64,000 bases of DNA from positions 935,941-999,940 of the forward strand of contig NZ_BMED01000001.1 in NCBI RefSeq assembly GCF_014636315.1, in the 5' to 3' direction. Below are positions 1 through 8,685 of the stretch, in pieces. The position numbers were made by a program, and so were the translations under genes. Source of the DNA: Parundibacterium terreum (lineage in GTDB: Bacteria > Pseudomonadota > Gammaproteobacteria > Burkholderiales > Burkholderiaceae_D). The notes below the pieces were generated by a model that saw only the letters and a program-made list of their open reading frames with translations, searched no databases and was not told where the DNA came from. Numbering within the stretch: the stretch's first letter is position 1; every line of letters starts with the position of its first letter.

Positions 1-2006
1 AGCAACATCGGCAAACCGATCAATACGGGCAAAATGGACAGGCCAACGATAGGCACATGCACCGCAACGATAAAGACAATGGCCTTGCGCAGATTGGCAA
101 ACAGCCGGCGGCCGTGCTGAACCGCCAGCAGCAGAGAAGAAAAATCATCCTTGAGCAAAACCAGGGCTGCCGCTTCACGAGCGACGTCGGTGCCCCTGGC
201 ACCCATCGCCACTCCGATATTGGCTGCCTTCAGTGCAGGCGCATCGTTTACGCCGTCGCCAGTCATCGCAACCACGTCGCCACGGCTGCGGAAGGCTTGC
301 ACCAGGCGCAGTTTCTGCTCTGGTGCAATCCGGCAAAAGACCTCAGTATTCTTGAGCCGCGCTTGCAGCGCCGTATCATCCATTGCGGCGAGGTCAACGC
401 CTGATAGCACGCCACCCGCCCCGCTAGCGATCCCCGCCTGTCGCGCAATTGCCAGCGCAGTCGCGGGATGGTCGCCGGTGATCATTACCACGCGCATACC
501 CGCTGCGTGACATTGCGCGACCGCTTGCGGAACTTCTGGCCGCACCGGGTCTTGCAGCGCGACCAGGCCGAGGAACACAAAATCAAAGACATGCTGATTG
601 TCAGGCAAAATGGTGGCCGGAAACATCGCGCTGGCAACACCGATTACACGCAAGCCGCTATCCGCCATGGCCGTCACTTGCGATGCAATGCGCGCGGCGC
701 GCGCCGGCTCCATGTGGCATAGATCGATGATGGCCTCCGGCGCGCCCTTGGCAGCGATCAAATATTCCGTCCGGTCGGGCGATTGCCAGACCCGCGACAT
801 GGCAAGCATCTGCCGCGACAGCGGATAGTCATCAATCAGCACCCAGTCCGGATGCAGGTGTTCCGTATTTGCCAGCAAGTGAGCACCGGCCTGCCCGATG
901 GCAGCTTCCATGGGATCAAATACGCGGCGGTGGCTTGCCAGGACGGCATATTCCAGCAAACCATGCAGCTCTTCCTGCAAATCGGCACCGCCTGCGGCTT
1001 GGCAGGTGTAGCCGGACTGTTCCGACCAAAGCTGGGCCACTTCCATGCGGTTGGCGGTGAGAGTACCGGTCTTGTCAACGCACAAGACCGTTGTCGCCCC
1101 TAGCAATTCAATAGCAGGTATGCTGCGAGCCAGAATTTTCTCGCGCCCCAGCCTCCATGCGCCAAGCCCGAGGAACAGTGTCAGGATAACCGGCAATTCT
1201 TCAGGGAGGATAGCCATGGCCAGCGTTAGTCCAGCCAACAAGCCCTGGAGCCAATCGCCACGCAGCCACCAATAAGCAAGCGCGAGACCGGCGGCAAGGC
1301 ACAATCCGCCTATGGCGACGGTTTTTACGACGGCGCGCGTCTCCAGCTGGATCGGCGTCAGCTCTGTACCTAGCGTGGCAAGCGATGCGCCTATGCGTCC
1401 TAATGCGCTGTTCACTCCGATTGCGATCACTAAGCCGCTAGCCGTCCCTTGCGTAATCAGGGTGCCGGAAAAGACCCGGCTTTCCTTGTCGCTGTCAGCA
1501 TCAAGTGTACCGTGCTTTATGACTGGTACAGATTCTCCCGTAAGCATTGACTCGTCCACCGTCAGATTCGACGCGCTGAGCAGGTCGATATCGGCGGGAA
1601 CACGATCGCCTTCAGAGAGAAGCACCAAGTCTCCAACCACCAGCTCCCTGCCGGCGACCCGCTCTTGCTTTCCATCTCTGATGACCAAGGCGCGGGGACA
1701 GGACAGATCGCGCAATGCATTCAGTGAACGCTCGGTACGCCGTTGCTGAAAAAAAGTAATGCCGATGACAATGCAGACAAAGCCCAGGAGCATGAGCGCT
1801 TCATTCCGATCGCCGAGCATCAGGTAAATGGCGCCGCAGGCTACAAGCAGCAGAAACATCGGTTCCGAGACAACATCCAGCAACAGGCGCCCGGAACTCA
1901 AAGGGCGAGAGGCAGGAAGCTCATTCAGGCCGTTTATGCGTAGCTGTTCTGCTACCTCCGCCGCTGTCAGGCCTTCACTTTTCTGCTGCGCGGGCATGGT
2001 TTCCAT
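1..2006 (-). CDS. P-type cation-transporting ATPase (partial, C-terminus beyond window)
   Basis: Membrane pump that couples ATP hydrolysis to cation transport. About 668 residues are visible; the C-terminal membrane helices lie past the left edge. The order is an N-terminal cation-ATPase segment, the actuator domain with TGES (residues 156-159), helix M4 with PEEL (268-271), the phosphorylation site DKTGTLT (D311) and the hinge GDGVND (584-588). PEEL in M4 instead of the CPx motif argues against a heavy-metal (P1B) pump and fits a P2-like Ca/Mg/Mn-type pump, but the ion cannot be read from the sequence. The start at 2006 lies 2 bases after the stop of the CDF gene upstream, so the two are probably co-transcribed; an in-frame ATG at 1997 is an alternative. 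Confidence 0.93.
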   Translation of the reverse strand, partial: METMPAQQKSEGLTAAEVAEQLRINGLNELPASRPLSSGRLLLDVVSEPMFLLLVACGAIYLMLGDRNEALMLLGFVCIVIGITFFQQRRTERSLNALRDLSCPRALVIRDGKQERVAGRELVVGDLVLLSEGDRVPADIDLLSASNLTVDESMLTGESVPVIKHGTLDADSDKESRVFSGTLITQGTASGLVIAIGVNSALGRIGASLATLGTELTPIQLETRAVVKTVAIGGLCLAAGLALAYWWLRGDWLQGLLAGLTLAMAILPEELPVILTLFLGLGAWRLGREKILARSIPAIELLGATTVLCVDKTGTLTANRMEVAQLWSEQSGYTCQAAGGADLQEELHGLLEYAVLASHRRVFDPMEAAIGQAGAHLLANTEHLHPDWVLIDDYPLSRQMLAMSRVWQSPDRTEYLIAAKGAPEAIIDLCHMEPARAARIASQVTAMADSGLRVIGVASAMFPATILPDNQHVFDFVFLGLVALQDPVRPEVPQAVAQCHAAGMRVVMITGDHPATALAIARQAGIASGAGGVLSGVDLAAMDDTALQARLKNTEVFCRIAPEQKLRLVQAFRSRGDVVAMTGDGVNDAPALKAANIGVAMGARGTDVAREAAALVLLKDDFSSLLLAVQHGRRLFANLRKAIVFIVAVHVPIVGLSILPVLIGLPML

Positions 2007-2008
2007 GC

Positions 2009-3022
2009 CTATTCCAGAACCGTGGGGCGTAATAAACTTTCGTGGTCGAGGTCCGGCCGTCTCCATGGATCCACATGCGTCATCAGGTTGAGCACCCGGT
2101 GGCGTTCCAGCACGCGGCGCCTGGCGTTGACGGCTATGTCATGGCCGGCCTCCACCGTCAGCGATGCATCAACCTCCAAATGTACGTCGGCGATGATCAT
2201 GTCTCCCATCTTCCGCGTGCGTAAATCATGCACGCCGCTGATCCCGGGCGTTTCCAATAACGTGGTTCGAATCGCATTAAGCTCTATCTCGTCGATCGCC
2301 CGGTCCATCAGATCATGAAGGGCATCCCACGCAAATCTCCAGCCCATTCTCAAAATCATGACCCCAACGATCAGGGCGGCAATTGGATCAAGTATGGGAT
2401 AACCTGCCAGATTGCCGATAATACCGACACCAACGACAAACGATGACGCCGCATCGGAGCGCGCGTGCCACGCATTCGCAACCAGCATGCTCGATTTTAT
2501 GCGCTTGGCAACCGCAAGCATGTAGCGAAACAGCAGTTCTTTGCTTAACAACGCTATCGCAGCAATCCAAAGCGCGATGCTATGCACTTGCGCGATGGTG
2601 TCCGGAGCTTCAAGCTTCAACACCGCAGACCAGACCATGCCTGCCCCCACCGCCAGCAACAGCAAACCCAAGACTAAAGAAGCTGCGTTTTCAAATCGCT
2701 GATGTCCGTAAGGGTGATCGTCATCGGCGTCTTTCTTGCTGTGGTGGCTGGCGAACAGGACGATGAAATCCGCCACCAGATCGGAAAGCGAGTGGATGCC
2801 GTCCGCAATCAAACCCTGTGACTTGGCAAATACCCCTATGGCGATTTGCGTGACGCTGAGGCAAATGTTGACGGTGACACTGACCCAGGTACTTCGCGAT
2901 GCAGCGGCTGCGCGTTCAATTGCCGATAGTGAAGGATTCCCGTTCTCGGTCTCGTCTTGAAATTCGGTGGGTTTCATATAGGCGCGTGATGGGGACAATG
3001 CATGTTTAAAGGACATCAGCAT
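2009..3022 (-). CDS. Cation diffusion facilitator (CDF) family transporter
   Basis: Inner-membrane proton-coupled exporter of divalent metals such as Zn, Co, Fe or Mn. The protein has about six membrane segments. The two family metal-site motifs are visible: DGIHSLSD in helix 2 and HARSDAASS in helix 5, followed by a cytoplasmic C-terminal domain containing ISGVHDLRTRKMG and HLEVD. The stop codon is immediately followed by the start of the P-type ATPase, which suggests a two-gene cation-export operon. The start is unsure: 3022 gives 337 residues, and an internal ATG at 2977 (MKPTEF) gives about 322 and better matches a usual CDF N-terminus; neither has a clear Shine-Dalgarno sequence. Confidence 0.93.
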   Translation of the reverse strand: MLMSFKHALSPSRAYMKPTEFQDETENGNPSLSAIERAAAASRSTWVSVTVNICLSVTQIAIGVFAKSQGLIADGIHSLSDLVADFIVLFASHHSKKDADDDHPYGHQRFENAASLVLGLLLLAVGAGMVWSAVLKLEAPDTIAQVHSIALWIAAIALLSKELLFRYMLAVAKRIKSSMLVANAWHARSDAASSFVVGVGIIGNLAGYPILDPIAALIVGVMILRMGWRFAWDALHDLMDRAIDEIELNAIRTTLLETPGISGVHDLRTRKMGDMIIADVHLEVDASLTVEAGHDIAVNARRRVLERHRVLNLMTHVDPWRRPDLDHESLLRPTVLE

Positions 3023-3295
3023 CTTAAGGGAAATGGCACCACTAAGCGAGCATGGATGCTCCGAATCATAGTCTCAATGATTCGCGTTTATGCCTATCCA
3101 ATTAAGCGATTCCCCATGCAGCATATCTCCGGGTCACTTCCATGGAGCATGGTCCTTGCAACTGGCGGCGCTTCCAAATCTGCAATGCATGAGAAAATTT
3201 TCAAAGCCAGGTACAAAAAAATCTGGGAAGTCTGCCACCACCCCAACACTTCTCTAGCGCAATTCGGCCAGAAGCCCCATCAGCAGCATTGGCTA
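3023..3295. other. Intergenic stretch, no gene seen
   Basis: This gap lies between the start of the CDF gene and the end of the AraC gene, both on the minus strand. It should hold the promoter of the CDF/ATPase operon, but I see no clear operator, terminator hairpin or credible reading frame. A plus-strand frame over this area is antisense to the AraC gene and has no coding character. Confidence 0.4.
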
Positions 3296-4177
3296 CTACC
3301 TCATCTCATTTGCTATCCTCGTAGAGTCCTGTCCCGGTGGCCGGCCAAACTCGCGCGAGTACTCCCTGCTGAACTGCGTCGAGCTTTGATAACCCACCTC
3401 ATGCGCTGCGGCCGTGACGCTATAGCCTGCGGCAAGCAGCAAGGTACGAGCTTGGAGCAATCGAATCTGCTTTTGATACTGAAGCGGGCTCAATGCAGTC
3501 ACTGCCTTGAAGTGCCGATGGAAGGCCGATATGCTCATTGCGGCACTATTGGCAAGCTCTTCTACTCGTAACGATTCTGCATACTCCTTACGTATCCTCT
3601 GAATAGCCACATTGACCCTGGCCAGGGCCGTGTCCGGAAGAGCGACATCGCGCAGCATCCACCCCATAGGCCCCTGCAATACACGGTACAGTATCTCGCG
3701 CTCATACACCGGCGCCAGCGCAGGAATGTCGGCTGGATGCTTCATGAGGCGCAGCATCCTTAGCCAGGCATCGAGCAGCTCCGGCGTCACCGCTGCTACG
3801 GAGAAGCCGGCCGCGTCATGCAAGCGCTCGGCAGTATTAGGCAGATCACCCAGCAAATTTGAAATGATGCCGGCCTCCAAGGTCAAACTCACCGCCAGAT
3901 ACGGCTCTCCTGTCTTGGCTGGATGCACGGTGCCAGCCGCCGGGAGGTCAACAGACATGACGAAATAAGTTGCCGGATCATAGTGCAGGCTCCGGCCGCC
4001 GACCGTCATGGACTTGCTGCCTCTAAGAATCAGGTTGATCATCGGATCATAGACGGCGGCCAATTGGTGCTCAGGGATGGCACCCTGCACCATCGCTACG
4101 CGCGGAATTCCTGTCTCCGTGCGCCGATTCTCCGCGTGCGCGGCGAGGCTTCTAAGCTCATTTAACTGTTTTTCCAT
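3296..4177 (-). CDS. AraC family transcriptional regulator (AraC_N type)
   Basis: DNA-binding regulator of 293 residues. The N-terminal cupin-like AraC_N domain (roughly residues 20-180) includes ILRGSKSMTVGG and the segment PYLAVSLTLE. The C-terminal AraC helix-turn-helix pair (about 195-290) includes MSISAFHRHFK and the second helix-turn-helix ending in FSREYSREFGRPP. I chose ATG 4177 (MEKQLNEL); an upstream ATG at 4294 would add 39 residues that look non-coding and overlap the shared promoter. The gene is divergent from the SDR operon at 4317, which it probably controls. The same arrangement of AraC_N regulator opposite an SDR recurs at 56956-58991. Confidence 0.92.
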   Translation of the reverse strand: MEKQLNELRSLAAHAENRRTETGIPRVAMVQGAIPEHQLAAVYDPMINLILRGSKSMTVGGRSLHYDPATYFVMSVDLPAAGTVHPAKTGEPYLAVSLTLEAGIISNLLGDLPNTAERLHDAAGFSVAAVTPELLDAWLRMLRLMKHPADIPALAPVYEREILYRVLQGPMGWMLRDVALPDTALARVNVAIQRIRKEYAESLRVEELANSAAMSISAFHRHFKAVTALSPLQYQKQIRLLQARTLLLAAGYSVTAAAHEVGYQSSTQFSREYSREFGRPPGQDSTRIANEMR

Positions 4178-4189
4178 ACTGTCATTAAA

Positions 4190-4310
4190 CCTCAGCTTGA
4201 GGCTTGCTTGCAATGTAAAAGCAGAAATAGGCAGGATTGAGGCACGAACTGGCAGGCCTGTTTTGTCGAGGCTACGTATCGTAGAGGCTCTCATTGATCA
4301 CCTAAAGGAG
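4190..4310. promoter_or_regulatory. Divergent promoter region with short repeats
   Basis: The gap between the AraC gene and the SDR gene carries two copies of TTGAGGC (near 4195 and 4238), two GGCAGG motifs and the small palindrome CTACGTATCGTAG at about 4272-4284. These are plausible sites for the divergent AraC protein, but that is inference. A good Shine-Dalgarno AAGGAG at 4305-4310 serves the SDR start. Confidence 0.35.
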
Positions 4311-4316
4311 CTACAA

Positions 4317-5060
4317 ATGAACATCGTCATCATCACCGGCGGCAGCCGCGGAATCGGAGCCAGTACCGCCCTCGAATGCGCGCGCCGCGGCCTGGGAGTT
4401 ATCCTCACCTACAACAACCAGCCGGCCAAGGCGGACGACATAGTTCGTCAAATTACCGAAGCCGGCGGCAAGGCCGCCGCCCTGAAGCTAGACGTGGGCG
4501 ACTCGCACAGCTTCGCCAAGTTCCGCAGCGCCGTGGAAAGCACTTTATCCAGCATATGGGGCACCACGCAATTGGCAGGCCTGGTGAACAATGCCGGCTA
4601 CGGCTTGTTCAATCCTATAGAGACCGTCACCGAAGCAGAGTTCGAGAGCCTGATGAACGTGCATCTGAAAGGCCCCTTCTTTCTGACACAGGCTCTGCTG
4701 CCGCTGATGAAGCCAGGTAGCAGCATCGTCAACCTCACCAGCGCAACGACGCGCGTTGCCACTGCAGGCGTGGCGCCCTATGCCTCATTCAAGGGCGGAC
4801 TGGAAGTGCTCACCCGGTATATGGCCAAGGAATTCGGTGAACGGCGCATACGGGTCAACTCGGTTTCTCCCGGCGCGATCCGCACCGAACTGGGCGGCGG
4901 CCTGAACGACGAGTTCGAAGCCTTACTTGCATCCCAAACCGCGCTGGGGCGCGTGGGCGAGCCGGAGGACGTCGCCCTCGTCATCGCCACATTGCTCACC
5001 GACGCCGGAGGCTGGATCAATGCCCAATCCATCGAAGTCGCCGGCGGCTACATCATCTGA
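4317..5060 (+). CDS. SDR family oxidoreductase
   Basis: Classical short-chain dehydrogenase/reductase, 247 residues. The Rossmann cofactor motif TGGSRGIG is at residues 7-14, NNAGYG in the middle, and the catalytic tyrosine-lysine pair is in YASFK, preceded by NLTSA carrying the catalytic serine. The substrate cannot be inferred. ATG 4317 is preceded by AAGGAG with 6 bases spacing; a longer frame starting at 4077 would overlap the AraC gene and is rejected. The gene heads a small operon with two short genes and is divergent from an AraC-type regulator. Confidence 0.93.
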   Translation: MNIVIITGGSRGIGASTALECARRGLGVILTYNNQPAKADDIVRQITEAGGKAAALKLDVGDSHSFAKFRSAVESTLSSIWGTTQLAGLVNNAGYGLFNPIETVTEAEFESLMNVHLKGPFFLTQALLPLMKPGSSIVNLTSATTRVATAGVAPYASFKGGLEVLTRYMAKEFGERRIRVNSVSPGAIRTELGGGLNDEFEALLASQTALGRVGEPEDVALVIATLLTDAGGWINAQSIEVAGGYII

Positions 5061-5077
5061 TTCGCTAAGGACAAACC

Positions 5078-5212
5078 ATGCTGAATCAGCTATTTCTTTC
5101 GGTCGGCACCATCGACCGTTCCATCGCCGCCTACTGCGCCGCTACCCTCCTGGACATCCGCGGCTGCAGTCTGAAACGCACCTACAACAACTGGCGACAA
5201 GGAGAAAATTGA
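5078..5212 (+). CDS. Small hypothetical protein (44 aa)
   Basis: Short frame beginning MLNQLFLSVGTIDRSIAAYC and ending WRQGEN. It starts 17 bases after the SDR stop; a weak ribosome-binding site (TAAGGA at 5066-5071) precedes it. Its stop overlaps the next start as TGATG, which suggests translational coupling. I do not recognise a family. It could be a real microprotein or just a leader that couples translation of the next gene. Confidence 0.45.
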   Translation: MLNQLFLSVGTIDRSIAAYCAATLLDIRGCSLKRTYNNWRQGEN

Positions 5213-5514
5213 TGGCCGAAGCAATGGAAATTACCACGTTCCACCTGGCGAAGGGCGTGACGATGAAAGACTTCGTCGCCGCCAACGTCGACGTGGATGC
5301 ATGGCTCAAGCAACAATCCGGCTTCATCTTGCGGCGCATCAGCCAGCGCGCAGATGGCCTCGTCACCGACATGCTGCTGTGGAAATCAGCCAGAGACGGC
5401 GAACGCGCGGCGAACGGTATTGTCACTGAACTGGCAAATTCCCCGGTGCATGGAGCTATCGACCAATCCACCGTTGATTGGTCGGTTGCTGTGTGCAGAC
5501 ACCGCTTGAACTAG
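5212..5514 (+). CDS. Hypothetical protein, ABM-like small protein
   Basis: A 100-residue protein starting MAEAMEITTFHLAKGV. A strong AAGGAG at 5199-5204 sets the start, and the ATG shares one base with the preceding stop. The layout (beta strand EITTFHLAKG, helix with FVAANVDVDAWLKQQSGF, strand RRISQRADGLVTDMLLW) resembles a dimeric alpha-beta barrel as in antibiotic biosynthesis monooxygenase-like proteins. The fold is an inference and no function is known. It is the third gene of the SDR operon and may act with the SDR. Confidence 0.75.
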   Translation: MAEAMEITTFHLAKGVTMKDFVAANVDVDAWLKQQSGFILRRISQRADGLVTDMLLWKSARDGERAANGIVTELANSPVHGAIDQSTVDWSVAVCRHRLN

Positions 5515-5937
5515 CTTGCAGGGGCCCATCAATGCCGACCGAACACTGTGGATTCGCGTTGCGCGGCGCTTGGCGTCACAAGGTGCCGACCGCCCCGCCC
5601 GACTGTTTGCACCAGCAGCAGCATTAGGCCGTACTAGCAATAAGCGCGTCTGAGTTTATTCATCAGCAGGGGCGGCAAAGCTTTGCAACGCAACCAGAGC
5701 CAATACCGCGGCGTAAAGTTGCTGCGTGCAATAATGGCAGATCATTGATGCTCAAACGAAGAATCGCTAATTGCACACATGTTTTTTAGACGATATTCAA
5801 GCGATATCCAAGCATCTCAGAATTTAACCAAAAAACAACAAAGTGTTACTGGTCTTCGGACGTAATTTCTGAAAAGCATCAAAACAATTGCCCAAAATAG
5901 AACTGATTGTTATCTTGGCAGCAAAGAAAAAAAGCAT
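5515..5937. other. Intergenic stretch, left edge of the variable island
   Basis: About 420 bases without a convincing gene. Base composition becomes AT-richer toward 5750-5930. This is where ordinary operon DNA gives way to the repeat-separated orphan genes. No tRNA, integrase or attachment site was recognised here. Confidence 0.4.
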
Positions 5938-5962
5938 CTGCCGGCCAATAGCTGCCGGTGTG
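5938..5962 (+). repeat. Island repeat copy R1
   Basis: First copy of the short repeat that precedes the small orphan genes of this island. Core TGCCGGCCAATAGCTGCC, with the inverted pair CCGGC...GCCGG. It lies about 30 bases before the start of the secreted-protein gene at 5992. Confidence 0.65.
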
Positions 5963-5991
5963 GGTAGTACTCATTAATTATGGGGAGTCGA

Positions 5992-6405
5992 ATGCGCTTA
6001 GCGTGTTTTAAACGAAATGTAATGGTCCGATGCTCCACCATTTTTTTGATGGCAAGCTTATTTCTAAACTGCAGTGCGTTCGCCCAAGATGACAGTTCTC
6101 GAAAACCGCAGTTGAATTGCAGCGTGGGGCCGCTCACCAAAACGTATGGAGCTACTGAATGGTTGGTCTATGCCTGTTCTGACGCGAAGTCGATTGTCGT
6201 TGTAACCGCTGCCGGGAATCCAGGACTGCCGTTTTATTTTATGCTCTACTCACAAGGTGGAGTGCGTAAACTTTTTGGTGAAGGTACTGGACAAAAAAGC
6301 GTAACAGACGCCGCATACAAGGAACTAGCAGGGTTGACCGAACCAGAAATCGCATCGCTTATTTCTTTGGCCAAACTCGCCCCTAAGGCGAACTCCCCTC
6401 GTTAA
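5992..6405 (+). CDS. Hypothetical secreted protein
   Basis: A 137-residue protein with a Sec-type signal: basic start MRLACFKRN, hydrophobic core near residues 13-27 and a likely cleavage after SAFA. The mature part has two cysteines (LNCSVG and YACSD). I recognise no family. ATG 5992 is preceded by GGGGAG four bases upstream; ATG 5980 is a possible longer start. It is the first member of the island's same-strand small-gene series and sits directly after repeat R1. Confidence 0.65.
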   Translation: MRLACFKRNVMVRCSTIFLMASLFLNCSAFAQDDSSRKPQLNCSVGPLTKTYGATEWLVYACSDAKSIVVVTAAGNPGLPFYFMLYSQGGVRKLFGEGTGQKSVTDAAYKELAGLTEPEIASLISLAKLAPKANSPR

Positions 6406-6433
6406 GCGTAAAAAATTGGAAACCAATTATAGG

Positions 6434-6470
6434 CGCGGCAGCAATCGGCCGAGGCTGTGTAAAAACGCTT
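6434..6470 (+). repeat. Repeat copy R2 joined to an IS1182-like end remnant
   Basis: The island repeat core CAATCGGCC (6442-6450) is followed at once by GAGGCTGTGTAAAAACGC (6451-6468). The latter strongly resembles the terminal repeat of the intact IS1182 element at 9040 (CAGACCGTGTAAAAACG). The junction is at the GGCC of the repeat, the same target used by the intact element. No matching right end was found nearby, so this looks like the remnant of a decayed second element. Confidence 0.5.
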
Positions 6471-6533
6471 TTCTTCGCTTGAGTCAGCTCATTACGTTCA
6501 GAGACTGGACAATGCGTTCAGGCGAAACGAAGT

Positions 6534-6552
6534 AAAAAGGGCCTACAGGCCC
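6534..6552 (-). terminator. Hairpin with T-run on the minus strand
   Basis: GGGCCT-AC-AGGCCC is followed on the minus strand by TTTTTAC. It has the form of an intrinsic terminator reading leftwards. It sits inside the suspected IS remnant and may have protected that element's transposase from read-through, which is inference. Confidence 0.4.
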
Positions 6553-6561
6553 ATCAGAGCC

Positions 6562-6773
6562 GCATTCAGTGATCTGATAACCTCATGGGCAGATTCGTGC
6601 CTTCAAATCAATCACTTGAACACTTTGGTTAAGCGCGAAATTGATGCAAATTCTCTTGCTCGCGCTGCAGAACTATCAGAACGGGCTAGAAAACATGCGT
6701 GGAAAATGCTCAATGAAATGTTTGAGGCTGGAGCCGTGAAACCAGCGGATTATTGCGAACCTGATTTATATTA
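6562..6773 (+). pseudogene. Remnant of a small gene (C-terminal part)
   Basis: An open frame without a usable start encodes about 70 residues. It contains NTLVKREIDANSLARAAEL and ends ...VKPADYCEPDLY, with the helical, charged character of a real protein end. The upstream part runs into the IS-like remnant, so the gene was probably decapitated. Family not recognised. Confidence 0.35.
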
Positions 6774-6833
6774 AATACTTTTCTCTTTCAGGTTTTTTAC
6801 AATTGAGTTTAACCTTCACGGCCGACGCATAAC

Positions 6834-8067
6834 GGCTGCGGATTCAACCGGCCGACGCAACAGCTTGTTGAAATCGTTGGGCAGGTGTTTCATAGTTTAG
6901 CGTCTTTCTAGGGCGTTCGTTCAATCGCCTCGCCACGGCATTGAGTTTCGCCTGCGAGTAAGTCGACAGATCAAGACCCTTCGGGAAATACTGTCTTAAT
7001 AATCCATTGGTATTTTCATTCGACCCTCGTTGCCAGGGATTCTGAGGATCACAGAAATAGACCTGGATGTCGGTTGCCAACGTAAATCGCTTGTGACCGT
7101 GCATTTCTGTACCTCGATCCCAGGTCAACGATTTGTAGAGTTCCTGCGGCAATTTATGAGCGTTCTTGATCAGCGCATTGATGACTGTTTCGGTATCTTT
7201 GCCGGGAGCCCGTGCCAGCATCACGTAACGCGTCTGACGCTCGACGAGGGTGACGATCTGGCTGTTATGGCTGCCGAACAGCAGGTCGCCTTCCCAGTGC
7301 CCGGGTATCGCTCGATCTTCGACCGTGGCCGGGCGCTCGCTGATCGACACCGCGTCGATGATTCTGCCGTGATCGCTCGTCTTCTGCGTGTGATGGCGTG
7401 AGCGGCGCATCGCTCGCGTGCGGCGTAAATGTGCCAGCAGTTCCTTCTTCAAAGCGCCTCGAGCCTGGATAAATAGGCTGCGATAGATGGTCTCGTGTGA
7501 CACCTGGTAGTCCTCATCGTCCGGGTAGGTCTGCTTGAGCCATCCGGCAATCTGCTCCGGTGACCACTGCAATCGGAGTTTGCTGGCCACGATGTGTGCC
7601 AGCACCCGGTTCTCTATTAGTTTACTGGACTTGGGACGTCGTGCGCGATCCCAGGCGTCTTGGTCGGCCTCGCTTGCCCGACAGCCTTCCCGACCGCCAT
7701 TGCGCTTGATCTCCCGGCTGATAGAGGACGGTGCTCGCCCGAGAAACATGGCGATCGAACGGATCGACTGTCCTACGGCCACTGCGCGCGATATTTCTTC
7801 GCGTTCAGCCAAAGTCAACGCCAACCGGGAACGGCATCGCTGTGCCGGTTGTATGCCGCCTGTTGCAGCCAGAATATGCTGTATGGAGGAATGGTTTCGA
7901 TCAAACAGTTGAGCGATCCGCTGAAGAGATTCACCTTGCCGCCAGCGCTCCCACATCAACGCCTTCTGGCTTTCCGAGTAATAAATTCGAGGTCTTTGTT
8001 TCATTGCAACACTCCTCCTGCTTAAGCAGTTTATAGTGTGTTGCATTCACCGGTTGAATCCGCAGCC
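6834..8067 (-). mobile_element. IS30-family insertion sequence (complete)
   Basis: A 1234-bp element bounded by a perfect 18-bp inverted repeat, GGCTGCGGATTCAACCGG at 6834-6851 and its complement at 8050-8067. It carries one transposase gene on the minus strand. I see no obvious target duplication next to the ends. The right end abuts AGTAGCGGACAGTCGCA, a piece of the island repeat, so the element probably inserted into one of those repeats. Confidence 0.88.
6844..8004 (-). CDS. IS30 family transposase
   Basis: DDE transposase of 386 residues. The N-terminal helix-turn-helix regions cover roughly residues 10-110 (ESLQRIAQLFDRNHSSIQH and SIRSIAMFLGRAPSSISREI). The catalytic core shows GHWEGDLLFG (first D), LTWDRGTEMHGH (second D) and QRGSNENTNGLLRQ (the E). 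ATG 8004 is preceded by AGGAGG, better than the in-frame ATG at 8046, which lies by the terminal repeat. It appears intact and may be active. Confidence 0.95.
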   Translation of the reverse strand: MKQRPRIYYSESQKALMWERWRQGESLQRIAQLFDRNHSSIQHILAATGGIQPAQRCRSRLALTLAEREEISRAVAVGQSIRSIAMFLGRAPSSISREIKRNGGREGCRASEADQDAWDRARRPKSSKLIENRVLAHIVASKLRLQWSPEQIAGWLKQTYPDDEDYQVSHETIYRSLFIQARGALKKELLAHLRRTRAMRRSRHHTQKTSDHGRIIDAVSISERPATVEDRAIPGHWEGDLLFGSHNSQIVTLVERQTRYVMLARAPGKDTETVINALIKNAHKLPQELYKSLTWDRGTEMHGHKRFTLATDIQVYFCDPQNPWQRGSNENTNGLLRQYFPKGLDLSTYSQAKLNAVARRLNERPRKTLNYETPAQRFQQAVASAG

Positions 8068-8085
8068 AGTAGCGGACAGTCGCAC
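8061..8085 (+). repeat. Island repeat copy R3 (partly inside the IS30 end)
   Basis: CGCAGCCAGTAGCGGACAGT, then CGCA, matches the island repeat core (GGCCA..AGCAG.CGTTCGCA). The first seven bases belong to the IS30 terminal repeat, so the right flank of the element is a repeat half. Confidence 0.45.
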
Positions 8086-8120
8086 ACCTATATCGAACTA
8101 GCTGAGATTTATTCCAAACA

Positions 8121-8609
8121 ATGCATATGCGCACATCAATAAAGCGAAAAATGGCCCGAATATCTAAGCGCCACACAAAAATTTGCTCGCAAAAATTTCA
8201 AAGAGTGACATCGCCATTCTTTGAGTTTGACGCGTCAATTCGAATCGGTGGAGCAGGAAAATATCACGATGAGATATCAGCGAGCACAGGGCTAACCCCA
8301 ACACGAGCCTACCTGGCTGGAGATAAAGTTTCAACACATTCAGAGCGAGTGCGGAAAGAAGACATGTGGATTTTTTCTTCTCCGTTGGACAGGAGCCGTC
8401 CATTGGATGACCATGTCGGCTGGTTGCTAGATACTGTGACACCGCATATCGAATATCTCGACGGAGTCATAAACAATGCTACGTGGGCTGACCTTTGTCT
8501 AGGCTGTTTTTCTGATATACCGTACCCTATGATTGCAACCGGCAACCGTGCAACCGAGCTGATAAAAAAGCTTAATTTACAAATTTCTTTCAATTTCACT
8601 TGCACGTAG
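8121..8609 (+). CDS. DUF4279 domain-containing protein
   Basis: A 162-residue cytoplasmic protein. Residues about 35-160 fit the DUF4279 pattern: FDASIRIGG, then TGLTPTRAYLAGDK, MWIFSS, RPLDDHVGWLLDTVTPH, CLGCFSDI and a closing LIKKLNLQISFNF. The biochemical role of the family is unknown; members often occur singly in variable regions and some are suspected immunity-type proteins. The start is uncertain (8121, 8127 or 8154, no clear ribosome site). It lies between the IS30 element and repeat R4, in the common orientation of the island genes. Confidence 0.75.
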   Translation: MHMRTSIKRKMARISKRHTKICSQKFQRVTSPFFEFDASIRIGGAGKYHDEISASTGLTPTRAYLAGDKVSTHSERVRKEDMWIFSSPLDRSRPLDDHVGWLLDTVTPHIEYLDGVINNATWADLCLGCFSDIPYPMIATGNRATELIKKLNLQISFNFTCT

Positions 8610-8620
8610 GCGATAGACTC

Positions 8621-8648
8621 CTGCCGGCCATAAGCAGTCGTTCGCATA
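8621..8648 (+). repeat. Island repeat copy R4
   Basis: Core CTGCCGGCCATAAGCAGTCG followed by TTCGCATA, the best-preserved full copy together with R5. It starts 12 bases after the stop of the DUF4279 gene and lies ahead of the gene at 8686. Confidence 0.7.
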
Positions 8649-8685
8649 GATTTTTCATTGTTTCGTAATTTGAGGTATTAACAGT

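Noticed and set aside
3002-3571. Plus-strand frame of about 190 codons
   Set aside because: Half of it is antisense to the AraC gene and the remainder has no coding signals.
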